Shown here one piece after another: positions 8,300 to 16,924 of a DNA stretch of 64,000 nucleotides (within the stretch, counting starts at the first letter, position 1; each line of letters opens with the position of its first letter). The notes below the pieces were generated by a model. It did not search any database, had not been told where the DNA came from, and saw only the letters and a program-made list of their open reading frames with translations. Origin of the DNA: Flavobacterium endophyticum (GTDB lineage: Bacteria > Bacteroidota > Bacteroidia > Flavobacteriales > Flavobacteriaceae); the NCBI RefSeq assembly GCF_003634455.1, contig NZ_RBLC01000001.1, forward strand, positions 1,437,927 through 1,501,926, given 5' to 3'. The translations under genes were made by a program, and so were the position numbers.

Positions 8300-9259
8300 A
8301 TGAACACAACGCCACAAATTTATACTACCGCTTTTGCGGAAGATGTCTTGGAAGGACTGACTGCAAAAAAGAAACATCTTTCTTCTAAATATTTTTATGA
8401 TGATAATGGAAGCCATATTTTCCAGCAGATCATGAAAATGCCGGAATACTATCCGACAAATTGTGAATTCGAGATCTTGTCGGAACAATCAGAACAGATT
8501 TTAGAACGGCTTGAGTTTAAAGGCAAATTCAATATCGTGGAATTTGGTTCTGGCGATGGCACAAAAACAAAACAGCTACTTCAAGCGTTTTTGAATAAAA
8601 ATGCTGATTTCACCTATATGCCGATTGATATTTCTGAAGAAGCTATTCTGATCTTAGAAGAAAACATCCTGACCTCGCTTCCAGAAATCAAAATGCAATC
8701 TAAGATTGGTGATTATTTTGAGGTTATAAAAGACATTTCAAAGGAGAACACGCCAAACTTGTTCCTTTTTCTTGGCGGCAATATTGGTAATTATAAAAAA
8801 GAAGATGCCTTTGACCTGCTTCAGAAATTTGCTTCGGGCATGAAAAAAGGAGACAAGCTATTATTAGGAATTGATTTGCAGAAAAGCCCAAGGATCATAC
8901 AAAAAGCCTACGATGATCCGCATGGTATTACGAAAGCCTTTAATATCAACCTGCTTCACAGAATCAATCGCGAATTGGATGCTGATATCGATGTGAGCCA
9001 ATTTGATTTTTATTGCCACTACAATCCCGAAAATGGTGAAGTCAACAGCTATCTGTACAGCTTAGCGAAACAACGATTCTACAGCCGCGTGCTTAACAAT
9101 TCATTTACGTTCCAAAAAGATGAAACCATTTGGACGGAGCTTTCGAAAAAATATAGTTTTATAGAAATAGAGGAACTGGCCGAACATTTGGATTTTAAAG
9201 TACTTGAAAATTTTCTAGACAGTAAGCAGTATTTTACGGATAGTTTATGGGAGAAATAA
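8300..9259 (+). CDS. egtD: L-histidine N-alpha-methyltransferase EgtD
   Basis: SAM-dependent enzyme that trimethylates histidine to hercynine, the first step of ergothioneine synthesis. It has 319 residues, the normal length. The N-terminal substrate region carries SSKYFYDDNGSHIFQQI and MPEYYPTNCE, and the SAM-binding loop EFGSGDGTKT is at 81-90, followed by the PIDIS strand. Cytosolic. It lies immediately downstream of egtB and supplies its substrate. No terminator is visible in the 150 bp that follow, but a new promoter box appears before the next gene. Confidence 0.95.
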   Translation: MNTTPQIYTTAFAEDVLEGLTAKKKHLSSKYFYDDNGSHIFQQIMKMPEYYPTNCEFEILSEQSEQILERLEFKGKFNIVEFGSGDGTKTKQLLQAFLNKNADFTYMPIDISEEAILILEENILTSLPEIKMQSKIGDYFEVIKDISKENTPNLFLFLGGNIGNYKKEDAFDLLQKFASGMKKGDKLLLGIDLQKSPRIIQKAYDDPHGITKAFNINLLHRINRELDADIDVSQFDFYCHYNPENGEVNSYLYSLAKQRFYSRVLNNSFTFQKDETIWTELSKKYSFIEIEELAEHLDFKVLENFLDSKQYFTDSLWEK

Positions 9260-9391
9260 GCAAAAATCATTCATACCATGAGTAACTTCTGCTTTTAGTC
9301 AAAACACACATGCCATTGGTCAAATATTTTTTTTAAAGAGCAATAATCTTCCCTTCTTTGCATAGTATTCCTAACTTTAACGAAGCAAGAG

Positions 9392-9399
9392 TATCTTTG
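9392..9399 (+). promoter_or_regulatory. -7 promoter box for the LytS/LytT operon
   Basis: TATCTTTG matches TAnnTTTG exactly and ends 11 bp before the kinase ATG at 9411. No well-spaced TTG -33 element is present, so the promoter may need an activator or may be weak. Confidence 0.5.
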
Positions 9400-9410
9400 C
9401 TCCTTTCCGC

Positions 9411-10454
9411 ATGAAGAAAAATTCACAATACCGACATTGGCTATTTATAAGCATCTTTTGGTGCGTATTAGGCTTTGCAATATGGGCACAAATTATTCAA
9501 GATTTTAGCTTCTCGTATGCCGTCTACCAGACAATGCTTTTTTTACTATTTTCTATTACTATATCTCACACTCTTAGTGACATTTTACTGCCAAAAGCTC
9601 TGGATAGAGGTAAGATGCGGTTCTTTGTAGTACAGTTTATTTTTATGGCGTTTCTTCTCGCCGGATGCTTGGCACTCATTTCTATTGTATTTGCGAGCCA
9701 TGAAATAGGAGAACCTTATCCACAATCCAAATTGCCAGTTTTAGAGCACTTTTGGTTTCGTTTTTATACTTCGATTCCTGCAGCTCTTTTAATAAACGGC
9801 ACAGCTTGCGGCCTTCGTTTTTACCAAGAACATGGGATAATGGAGAAAAAGCATGCCTTACTAAAGCAAAATCATTTAGAAGCACAAATTAAGATATTGC
9901 AAGACCAGATCAATCCACATCTGATGTTTAATGTGCTTAATCATATCCACATCCTTATGCAACGGAATGTACCTCTTGCTTCTGAATTGCTTATAAAATT
10001 TTCGGATATTCTGCGTTATCAATTGTATGAATGCAATCGCGAATATGTACTGCTGGAAACAGAAGTCAAATACCTAAAAGATCTTGTGGGTGTTGAACAA
10101 GTGCGTTGGGGGAATGAATTGGATGTCGATTGTAGATGGGAAATCCAAAATGGCAATCTCCAGATTATGCCATTATTATTGATGCCTTTGGTAGAAAATG
10201 CTTTCAAGCATGTTTCTAGGTTGCCTCATGAGAACGGCTATGTCAATTTACTATGCAAACAAGATGGCGAGCATCTGATGCTAAAGATAGAAAATTCTTA
10301 TACCGAACACTATAGAGCATTGTCGAATGACCATGGACTTGGATTAGAAAATGTGCGTAAAAGACTCGACATCCAATATCCAGACCGTTATGATCTGACT
10401 ATTGAAAAGACAGAAGATAAATTCACAATTATTCTTACTTTAGTGCTCAACTGA
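9411..10454 (+). CDS. LytS/YehU-type membrane sensor histidine kinase
   Basis: Sensor kinase of 347 residues. Four hydrophobic segments fill roughly the first 140 residues, followed by a short coiled linker and the His_kinase domain, with phospho-acceptor His170 in DQINPHLMFNVLN. The C-terminal ATPase domain has an N-box PLVENAFKH and a G-box GLGLENVRKRL. No periplasmic sensor domain is visible, so the signal is probably sensed within the membrane. The stop and the ATG of the cognate regulator are one base apart, implying translational coupling. Confidence 0.92.
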   Translation: MKKNSQYRHWLFISIFWCVLGFAIWAQIIQDFSFSYAVYQTMLFLLFSITISHTLSDILLPKALDRGKMRFFVVQFIFMAFLLAGCLALISIVFASHEIGEPYPQSKLPVLEHFWFRFYTSIPAALLINGTACGLRFYQEHGIMEKKHALLKQNHLEAQIKILQDQINPHLMFNVLNHIHILMQRNVPLASELLIKFSDILRYQLYECNREYVLLETEVKYLKDLVGVEQVRWGNELDVDCRWEIQNGNLQIMPLLLMPLVENAFKHVSRLPHENGYVNLLCKQDGEHLMLKIENSYTEHYRALSNDHGLGLENVRKRLDIQYPDRYDLTIEKTEDKFTIILTLVLN

Positions 10455-10455
10455 T

Positions 10456-11202
10456 ATGAACTTGAATCTAGAACAGCCATCGAAACCCCTAATTAAATGC
10501 CTCGTTGTTGACGATGAACCTTTGGCGCGCAATAGCATCATCGATTTTATTGAAAAAATAGATTTTCTAGAAGTTGTCGGTTCTTGTGCCTCTGCACTCG
10601 AAGCATCAGAATACATTCAAAACGGACAAGTAGACTTACTGTTTCTGGATATCAACATGCCTTATCTTTCTGGATTGGAATTTTTAGATTCTTTAGACCG
10701 GCCTCCAATGGCGATTTTCACCACAGCCTATTCTGAACATGCTTTAGAAGGATATCGCTTGCAAATTGTAGACTATCTGTTAAAACCTATTACGTTTCAA
10801 CGGTTTTATCAAGCTTCTTTAAAAGCACAGCAATTATATTCGTTGACTGCTTCGGCAAAACAGCAAGTTCCGGCTGATCCATTTTTATACATTCGCCAAG
10901 GAGAAGGTTTTCAAAAAATATCATGGGTTGACATCCTTTATATTGAAGGAATGCAAAACTATGCCAAGCTGCATTTTAAAAATCAAGTTCTAATCATCCA
11001 TCAAACCATGATTTCGTTAGAAGAAACGCTACCGAAAGAAAAATTTTTCAGAATTCATAAATCCTTTTTAGTCAATATCGACCATATCGATTCTATTGCT
11101 GGCGGACGCCTTTCTATTAATAATCAGCAACTACCTATTTCAAGAACACGCAGGGAAGCACTCTTAAAAGAGGTAGTTTATAAAAATTTGCTGAGCCGTT
11201 AA
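10456..11202 (+). CDS. LytTR-family response regulator
   Basis: Response regulator of 248 residues with a receiver domain (acidic pair Asp19/Asp20, phospho-acceptor Asp65 in LLFLDINMP, Lys110 in LLKP) and a C-terminal LytTR DNA-binding domain (about 145-245; DILYIEGMQNYAKLHF, RIHKSFLVNIDHID). It is the partner of the LytS-type kinase immediately upstream. The target genes are not evident. The gene stops 4 bp before the 3' end of the convergent DUF6268 gene, leaving no room for a separate terminator. Confidence 0.93.
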   Translation: MNLNLEQPSKPLIKCLVVDDEPLARNSIIDFIEKIDFLEVVGSCASALEASEYIQNGQVDLLFLDINMPYLSGLEFLDSLDRPPMAIFTTAYSEHALEGYRLQIVDYLLKPITFQRFYQASLKAQQLYSLTASAKQQVPADPFLYIRQGEGFQKISWVDILYIEGMQNYAKLHFKNQVLIIHQTMISLEETLPKEKFFRIHKSFLVNIDHIDSIAGGRLSINNQQLPISRTRREALLKEVVYKNLLSR

Positions 11203-11206
11203 GTCG

Positions 11207-12106
11207 CTAAAACTTCCATTTCAAAGCTGCAGCACCATAAAACGTAGTCGTAAATCTTGGATTGGCCATATCTTTTTCTTTAAAAATATCGCTTATCTTT
11301 CTATCGTTTGTCTGAAAAGAACGCGTCAAAGTAGAGCCAGCTGTCAATTCAAAAAACCAGTTTTCTCCTAATGTAAACTGAGGCCGTATCCCTGCTATTA
11401 TTTGCTGATACCCTAACAATTTCGATTTTCCATCTTTCGTAATTTCAGCCGTCATGCCATCCAATTCAACAACGGCTTTCAGATCGAAATTAGGAGCAAA
11501 TCTATAACCTATTTCCGCTCCTTCTGGAAATGCAACCTTAAAATGCAATGCGCCTTGAGTCTCCCAATTAAGGTAAATTCCAGGCAATACCATTGGAACA
11601 CCAAAAGCATTAGTCAGCACCGGCCCAAATCCGAAAGCCAGATTAGGTTTGAAATTTTTAATAAATAAAACACCTCCTTGTAAAAGGACATCGTCGATAG
11701 TAATTTGTTCCATATCAGTATATACTCCAACAGATAGAGTTGCCATCATTGACCATTTGCCACCGATGGGACGGATATGCTTCACTCCAACTTGAGCATT
11801 CATCAGCTTCGTCGGAAATAATTTCTCGTCATAATATTTGTTTTCCATAGCCGCATAGCTTCCCTGAAGATACAGCGACCATAATTTGGGCTTATTCTCT
11901 TCAATCATCGTAAGTGATAGCGGAATTTCCAAAGCGCCTTGTATTCTTTTAAAATTGCTTTTAGAGTCTGTCTTTACGCTGTCGATTGGACGAACATAAT
12001 TAGAAAAAGGCACATAATCTGCCTTGACTTGTCCTGAAATACCCGTTTGAGCTACGCCAATAATCGGCGTAAAAAATAACGCTAAATAAAAAACCTGTTT
12101 CTTCAT
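11207..12106 (-). CDS. DUF6268 family outer-membrane protein
   Basis: Secreted protein of 299 residues: signal peptide MKKQVFYLALFFTPIIGVAQ, then repeated amphipathic strands consistent with an outer-membrane beta-barrel. The ALEIPLSL, MNAQVGVKHI and GIRPQFTLGENWFFELTAG stretches match what I know as DUF6268; the function is unknown. It converges with the LytS/LytT operon and could be one of its targets by position only. It is a single gene, with the ALDH gene upstream on the same strand separated by that gene's own terminator. Confidence 0.8.
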   Translation of the reverse strand: MKKQVFYLALFFTPIIGVAQTGISGQVKADYVPFSNYVRPIDSVKTDSKSNFKRIQGALEIPLSLTMIEENKPKLWSLYLQGSYAAMENKYYDEKLFPTKLMNAQVGVKHIRPIGGKWSMMATLSVGVYTDMEQITIDDVLLQGGVLFIKNFKPNLAFGFGPVLTNAFGVPMVLPGIYLNWETQGALHFKVAFPEGAEIGYRFAPNFDLKAVVELDGMTAEITKDGKSKLLGYQQIIAGIRPQFTLGENWFFELTAGSTLTRSFQTNDRKISDIFKEKDMANPRFTTTFYGAAALKWKF

Positions 12107-12223
12107 GTCAAATTTATTTTTGCACGAAGTACGCGGTTCAACGGCACAACATAAAATTCATTTGACGAATGGCTCAGCCTTTATGACGAAAGGTTTTATT
12201 GCGGAAAATAAAAAGTCCTAAAA

Positions 12224-12254
12224 CAAAAAATCCCGCCAATTCTCATCAGCGGGA
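12224..12254 (-). terminator. Terminator of the aldehyde dehydrogenase gene
   Basis: Stem TCCCGC (12231-12236) / GCGGGA (12249-12254) with an 12-base loop. Read on the minus strand it is followed by a T-run (the A-run 12224-12230). It lies 25 bp past the stop of the ALDH gene. Confidence 0.8.
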
Positions 12255-12278
12255 CTCTTAATTATGTATGTTTAATTC

Positions 12279-13832
12279 TTACAAATCAAACTTGATTCCT
12301 TGCGCCAATGGCAAGTTTGTCGTGTAGTTGATCGTATTGGTTTGTCTTCTCATGTAAACTTTCCAAGCATCAGAACCTGACTCACGGCCGCCTCCGGTTT
12401 CTTTTTCACCACCAAAAGCACCGCCGATTTCAGCACCAGAAGTTCCGATGTTTACGTTAGCAATTCCACAGTCAGAACCAGCAACAGAAAGGAATCTTTC
12501 TGCTTCACGCAAGTTATTTGTCATGATAGCAGAAGATAAGCCTTGTGCCACGCCGTTTTGAAGATCGATCGCGTTTTCAACTTCTCCTGAATATTTCAAT
12601 AGGTATAAAACTGGCGCAAATGTTTCGTGCTGTACGATTTCAAAAGAATTGTCAGCTTCTGCAATTGCAGGTTTTACGTAACATCCGCTTTCGTAACCTT
12701 CGCCAGAAAGAACACCACCTTCAACAATAATTTTTCCGCCTTCGGCAACTACTTTATCTAAAGCCTTGTTGTACATTTCAACGGCGTGCGTATCGATAAG
12801 CGGTCCAACGTGATTGTTTTGGTCTAACGGATTTCCAATTTTTAATTGTCCGTAAGCTGCAACGATAGCATCTCTTACTTTATCATAAATGCTTTCGTGT
12901 ATAATCAAACGACGTGTCGAAGTACATCTTTGTCCTGCAGTTCCTACGGCACCGAAAACAGCACCGATAACCGTCATTTTAATATCCGCATCCGGAGTTA
13001 CGATGATTGCATTGTTTCCTCCTAATTCCAATAAAGATTTACCTAAACGTCCGGCAACAGTTTGAGCAACGATTTTACCCATTCGTGTCGAACCTGTAGC
13101 AGAAACCAAAGGAACACGAACGTCAGAGGTCATCCACTCTCCTACTTTATAATCACCATTGATCAAGCACGAAATTCCTTCTGGAAGATTGTTTTCTTTT
13201 AAAACTTCGGCAATAATATTTTGGCAGGCAACGCCGCATAAAGGTGTTTTTTCAGATGGCTTCCAAACACAAACGTCTCCGGCAATCCAAGCCAAGGCTG
13301 TATTCCAAGACCAAACGGCAACTGGGAAGTTAAACGCAGAAATGATTCCTACAACTCCCAACGAATGGTATTGCTCATACATTCTGTGTCCAGGACGCTC
13401 AGAATGCATCGTCAAACCGTGCAATTGGCGAGACAATCCTACTGCGAAATCACAGATATCAATCATTTCTTGAACTTCTCCAAGACCTTCTTGCAAAGAT
13501 TTTCCCATTTCGTAAGAAACCAATTTGCCTAAAGCTTCTTTTTTCTCACGTAATTTTTGACCAAACTGGCGCACGATTTCTCCACGCTGTGGCGCTGGCA
13601 TTAATCTGAAAGTCTTGAAAGCTTCGGTCGCGCTTTTCATTACTTTTTCATAATCTTCTTTAGTAGTTGTTTTTACTTTTCCGATTAACTGACCGTCAAC
13701 TGGAGAATAGCTTTCTAAGATTTCACCATTTGAAAACCAGCTGTTTCCTGTTGAAGTTCCTTCATTAATTGCTGCCAAGCCCAATTGCTGCAAGGCTTCA
13801 GTCATTCCGAATTGATTTGCTGTTGTTGCCAT
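12279..13832 (-). CDS. Aldehyde dehydrogenase, ALDH7 (antiquitin / aminoadipate-semialdehyde) type
   Basis: NAD(P)-dependent aldehyde dehydrogenase of 517 residues. The oxyanion Asn is in SAFNFPVAVWSWNTALA, the general base Glu in LLELGGNNAI, and the nucleophile is Cys303 in GQRCTSTRR. The long N-terminal lead, the HRMYEQYHSLGVVG segment and the C-terminal AFGGEKETGGGRESGSDAWK pattern indicate the ALDH7 group, which oxidises alpha-aminoadipate semialdehyde in lysine breakdown and also handles other aldehydes. Cytosolic. A kynurenine-pathway dioxygenase lies two genes away, but the family call favours lysine catabolism. It is a monocistron with a strong terminator. Confidence 0.88.
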   Translation of the reverse strand: MATTANQFGMTEALQQLGLAAINEGTSTGNSWFSNGEILESYSPVDGQLIGKVKTTTKEDYEKVMKSATEAFKTFRLMPAPQRGEIVRQFGQKLREKKEALGKLVSYEMGKSLQEGLGEVQEMIDICDFAVGLSRQLHGLTMHSERPGHRMYEQYHSLGVVGIISAFNFPVAVWSWNTALAWIAGDVCVWKPSEKTPLCGVACQNIIAEVLKENNLPEGISCLINGDYKVGEWMTSDVRVPLVSATGSTRMGKIVAQTVAGRLGKSLLELGGNNAIIVTPDADIKMTVIGAVFGAVGTAGQRCTSTRRLIIHESIYDKVRDAIVAAYGQLKIGNPLDQNNHVGPLIDTHAVEMYNKALDKVVAEGGKIIVEGGVLSGEGYESGCYVKPAIAEADNSFEIVQHETFAPVLYLLKYSGEVENAIDLQNGVAQGLSSAIMTNNLREAERFLSVAGSDCGIANVNIGTSGAEIGGAFGGEKETGGGRESGSDAWKVYMRRQTNTINYTTNLPLAQGIKFDL

Positions 13833-13956
13833 TTATAACTTTTTGATTGTAAATTGTAATATTTTTTGCGAAGTTATGATTTATAGGTGGATTTTGCGAA
13901 TGAAAATGATTTTTTAGCAATAATCCGCCTTCCCTGCCTTATAAAATAATGTTTGC

Positions 13957-14883
13957 TTAAAATAGATTTCTTTTCTTGAACATGAATACTCCGAAAACAG
14001 ATATCAAAAGCGAAATCAGTAAGATAATCCAAAATCCAAACGGACTGTCTTGGAGGTTGTTCGGTACGTTCATTCCGTATAAACTTGCCACAAGCGTCGG
14101 AATCATCAGGATGATCGAGATAGAGGTAAGTCGTTTCATGATAATGTTCAGGTTGTTGGAAATTACCGAAGCATAAGCATCCATCATGCCTGTCAAGATA
14201 TTGCTGTAGACATTGGTGGTTTCTTCTGCCTGGCGCAATTCGATTTCTACGTCTTCAAGCAAATCTGGATCAAGAACATCTTGTTGGTTTTTCAGATTTT
14301 TAATCCTGCGAAACAAGATATCGTTCCCTTTTAGCGACGTAATAAAAAACACAAGGCATTTTTCAATCTGCAGCAATGCTTGAAGCTCTTCATTCTTGAT
14401 TGACTTTTCCAAATTGTTCTCGGCCAGCTTGATGCGCTGGTTGATATGCTTTAGGTATTTTTGGTACCATACACTTGACGATAGCAGCAGCTTCAACACT
14501 AAATCATAGTGCGAAGTGATTGTTATTTTTTTGCGCTGTGTATAAAGCACAAAATCATCGAGCATATCGTTGGGATGGAAACAAAGAGAAACAAAAACGT
14601 CTTCGTTAAATATCAGCCCGAGTGGCGCCGTATTGAACGGCAGCTTTGCATCGTCGCTTTTAAAAGGAATTCTCAAGACAATAAGATTCCAGCTGTTTTC
14701 AGTTTCGAGACGCGGACGTTCGTCAATGTCTTCGATGTCGTTATAAAACGCTTCGGGAATTTTTAACTCTTTGAGAAGGTAGTTTGTTTCTTCTGCTGTT
14801 GGAGAAACGGCATTAATCCAGCAGCTGTTGTCTGGATTTTGGGCGTGGATAAGCCCATTGTTGTTTTTGTAGAATGTGATCAT
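13957..14883 (-). CDS. CorA-family magnesium/divalent cation transporter
   Basis: Inner-membrane ion channel of 308 residues. A large cytosolic N-terminal alpha/beta domain and a long helix (about 130-245) lead to two C-terminal membrane segments. The signature YGMNVP follows the first of these (LTSISIILMIPTLVASLYGMN). The C-terminus MFKKRNLF is basic, as is usual. It probably moves Mg2+ or Co2+/Ni2+; the sequence does not decide which. It lies upstream of and on the same strand as the ALDH gene, with a 124-bp gap. Confidence 0.92.
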   Translation of the reverse strand: MITFYKNNNGLIHAQNPDNSCWINAVSPTAEETNYLLKELKIPEAFYNDIEDIDERPRLETENSWNLIVLRIPFKSDDAKLPFNTAPLGLIFNEDVFVSLCFHPNDMLDDFVLYTQRKKITITSHYDLVLKLLLSSSVWYQKYLKHINQRIKLAENNLEKSIKNEELQALLQIEKCLVFFITSLKGNDILFRRIKNLKNQQDVLDPDLLEDVEIELRQAEETTNVYSNILTGMMDAYASVISNNLNIIMKRLTSISIILMIPTLVASLYGMNVPNNLQDSPFGFWIILLISLLISVFGVFMFKKRNLF

Positions 14884-15077
14884 AATGCAACGCTATTTCT
14901 AAGAACAGCTTGCAAAATGACATGCTGTCCTTAAATTAATGAAATGTTCTTCTGATAATAATCGTCCATTTTTCGGATAATTTAATTGTGGCGCGAAGGT
15001 AGAACTTTAAAAGTGAAGCTGTTGCTTTATTATGTTTTTTTTAGGACAGTCGATTTCGGCCTGAAATTTATTCATAA

Positions 15078-15119
15078 AAAAGCCTTTGGTTTAAATCAGC
15101 ATTCAAACAAAAGGCTTTT
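15078..15119 (-). terminator. Probable terminator of the 3-hydroxyanthranilate dioxygenase gene
   Basis: Stem AAAAGCCTTT (15078-15087) / AAAGGCTTTT (15110-15119) with a 22-base loop. It lies 19 bp past the stop codon at 15138 on the minus strand. The T-run is short (five residues). Confidence 0.6.
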
Positions 15120-15137
15120 AGAAATCGGAATCAGTTT

Positions 15138-15677
15138 TTACCTTTTTAAGGTATACTTTTTATCGGCTTCCATGATAGTGCCGCATTTAGTACAAGTCCT
15201 TAAGGTCTTGGAATTATAGAAATGCTGGAAATGAGGCAGAAAGTCCTTTTCGATATCCTTAAGCTCAAAATAGACTTCGTAAAGTTTATGGTTGCAGTTG
15301 TCGCAGAACCAAAGCAGTCCGTCGGTATAGCCTTTTCCAGCGCGCTTTCTTTCGATTACCAAACCGATTGATCCGGCAGAACGTACGGGAGAATGCGGTG
15401 TTTTTGCAGGATGCAGGTACATATCGCCAGCATTCAGCTCCATTTCCTTTCGCTCACCATCTTCTTGGATGATTACTTTTATAGAGCCTTCGAGCTGGTA
15501 AAAAAGTTCTTCCGTCTCATTATAATGATAGTCTTTTCGGGCATTAGGTCCGGCGACAACCATTACGATATAATCTCCAGAATCTGCATAGATGTTTTTA
15601 TTTCCGACAGGCGGTTTTAGAAGATGCCTGTTTTCTTCAATCCATTGGTTGAGATTGAATGGTTTTGAAATTGCCAT
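15138..15677 (-). CDS. nbaC: 3-hydroxyanthranilate 3,4-dioxygenase
   Basis: Fe(II) cupin enzyme that opens the ring of 3-hydroxyanthranilate to 2-amino-3-carboxymuconate semialdehyde, leading to quinolinate/NAD or to degradation. It has 179 residues, typical of the bacterial enzyme. The iron ligands fall exactly where expected from the Cupriavidus enzyme: His51, Glu57 and His95. The C-terminal rubredoxin-like iron site has Cys125/Cys128 (CDNC) and Cys162/Cys165 (CTKC), so it is the bacterial two-metal form. Cytosolic. No other kynurenine-pathway gene is in the window. Upstream on the same strand is a secreted phosphatase gene with its own terminator, so it is transcribed separately. Confidence 0.95.
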   Translation of the reverse strand: MAISKPFNLNQWIEENRHLLKPPVGNKNIYADSGDYIVMVVAGPNARKDYHYNETEELFYQLEGSIKVIIQEDGERKEMELNAGDMYLHPAKTPHSPVRSAGSIGLVIERKRAGKGYTDGLLWFCDNCNHKLYEVYFELKDIEKDFLPHFQHFYNSKTLRTCTKCGTIMEADKKYTLKR

Positions 15678-15712
15678 AATTTTAATATTTCTACTAAATT
15701 ACTAAAAATAAA

Positions 15713-15736
15713 AAAGGCTAGCGAAAACTAGCCTTT
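15713..15736 (-). terminator. Terminator of the secreted EEP phosphatase gene
   Basis: Stem AAAGGCTAG (15713-15721) / CTAGCCTTT (15728-15736) with the stable loop CGAAAA; a T-run follows on the minus strand. It starts directly after the stop codon at 15742. Confidence 0.8.
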
Positions 15737-15741
15737 AAAAA

Positions 15742-16788
15742 TTATTTTACTTCTTTGATCAGATACAGATAGACTGGAAAGTGATCGCTGAATCCAACCT
15801 GACCATTGGAATTCCTAAGCGGATATCCTTTATATTGTCCGGTTGTCTGTGTCAGGAAGGGTTTGTTATAAACTCCTGCCTTCCAAAAACGATACGAAGT
15901 ATAGTCTTTTCTGATGAATGGTTCCGAAAGAATCATTTGGTCGAACAAGTCCCACGCATCGCGGTAGGCCAAAGTACCAATTCCTTTATTAGACATTTCT
16001 TCCATCGGATTGTACATGCCTCTCTCTTTAGTCTCTTCTTTTTTAGCTTTAGCACCCAATTCAATTTTCACACTCTTATTATAAGGACCATCATTCAAAT
16101 CGCCCATAGTGATGATTTTTGCATTTGGGTTTATAGAATATAAAGAATCGATTATTTTTCTGTTAAGTCTTCCTGCCGCTTCACGATTCGGGCTAGACTT
16201 TTGCTCGCCTCCAGAACGCGATGGCCAGTGGTTTACGATGAAATGCATTTCTTCGCCATCTAGCAATCCCGTCACTAGCAATTGGTCACGTGTATAAATT
16301 CGTTGTGTCTTGTCAGACTGGTCATAGATGATCAGCGGAACGTTTATAGAGCTTGTTGGCTTAAAGTGTTTTTTCTGATAAAGCAACGCAACATCAATCC
16401 CTCTTTTGTCTGGCGAATCAAAGTGTACGATTCCGTAATCTTTGTTGATTAAAAGTGGTTGTTTTACCAAATCCTCAAGAACGCCGCGGTTTTCGATTTC
16501 AGATCCTCCTATAATTACAGGAGATTCTTTTTGCTGGTCGCTGGTTCCTATTTCATTTAATACTCTGCTCAGGTTTTCAAGTTTCTTTTTGTACTTCTCC
16601 GCCGTCCATCTTTGAGTGCCCGTTGGTGTATACTCTTCATCATTCACATTCGCATTATTGATCGTGTCAAACAGGTTTTCAAAATTGTAGAATGCAATCG
16701 TTTGCACTTTAAATTTCTTATCCTGAGCTTTCGCTATTGTTATTGAAAATAATACAATGAAAAGGGCAATAAATTTTTTAATTCTCAT
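15742..16788 (-). CDS. Secreted endonuclease/exonuclease/phosphatase family protein
   Basis: Protein of 348 residues with a signal peptide (MRIKKFIALFIVLFSITIAKA). The mature part is a DNase I-like EEP fold: QTIAFYNFENLFDT opens the first strand, GGSEIENR carries the metal-binding Glu, NHWPSRSGG a catalytic His, GDLNDGP the Asp/Asn pair, and SDHFPVY the final Asp-His. All key residues are present, so it is probably an active Mg2+-dependent phosphodiesterase or nuclease in the periplasm or outside the cell. It is divergent from a TonB-dependent receptor with a short shared promoter region, which suggests a joint role in phosphate or nucleic-acid scavenging. That link is inference. Confidence 0.88.
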   Translation of the reverse strand: MRIKKFIALFIVLFSITIAKAQDKKFKVQTIAFYNFENLFDTINNANVNDEEYTPTGTQRWTAEKYKKKLENLSRVLNEIGTSDQQKESPVIIGGSEIENRGVLEDLVKQPLLINKDYGIVHFDSPDKRGIDVALLYQKKHFKPTSSINVPLIIYDQSDKTQRIYTRDQLLVTGLLDGEEMHFIVNHWPSRSGGEQKSSPNREAAGRLNRKIIDSLYSINPNAKIITMGDLNDGPYNKSVKIELGAKAKKEETKERGMYNPMEEMSNKGIGTLAYRDAWDLFDQMILSEPFIRKDYTSYRFWKAGVYNKPFLTQTTGQYKGYPLRNSNGQVGFSDHFPVYLYLIKEVK

Positions 16789-16833
16789 AAATCCAATATT
16801 AATTAAATATGAAGTTTAACATAAACTTGGGAG

Positions 16834-16869
16834 CAAAAGTAAATAATATTAATTAATAATGTAACTTTG
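16834..16869. promoter_or_regulatory. Divergent promoter pair: EEP phosphatase (-) and TonB receptor (+)
   Basis: On the minus strand a -7 box TACTTTTG (plus-strand 16834-16841) faces away from a plus-strand -7 box TAACTTTG (16862-16869). Both match TAnnTTTG. The 20 bp between them are pure A/T and contain the palindrome ATTAATTAAT, a possible shared control site. Neither box has a well-spaced TTG -33 element. Confidence 0.55.
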
Positions 16870-16924
16870 CGCCCGTTAAGAAATTGTTTTTCTAACAAAA
16901 AGGGATTAATCATTAAATTTATTT

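Noticed and set aside
12109..12116. Minus-strand TAAATTTG as promoter of the DUF6268 gene
   Set aside because: It matches the -7 consensus but lies only two bases before the ATG, so the transcript would start inside the coding region.
14986..15219. 77-codon plus-strand frame between corA and the dioxygenase gene
   Set aside because: It runs through the terminator hairpin and into the dioxygenase gene on the other strand, and has no domain.
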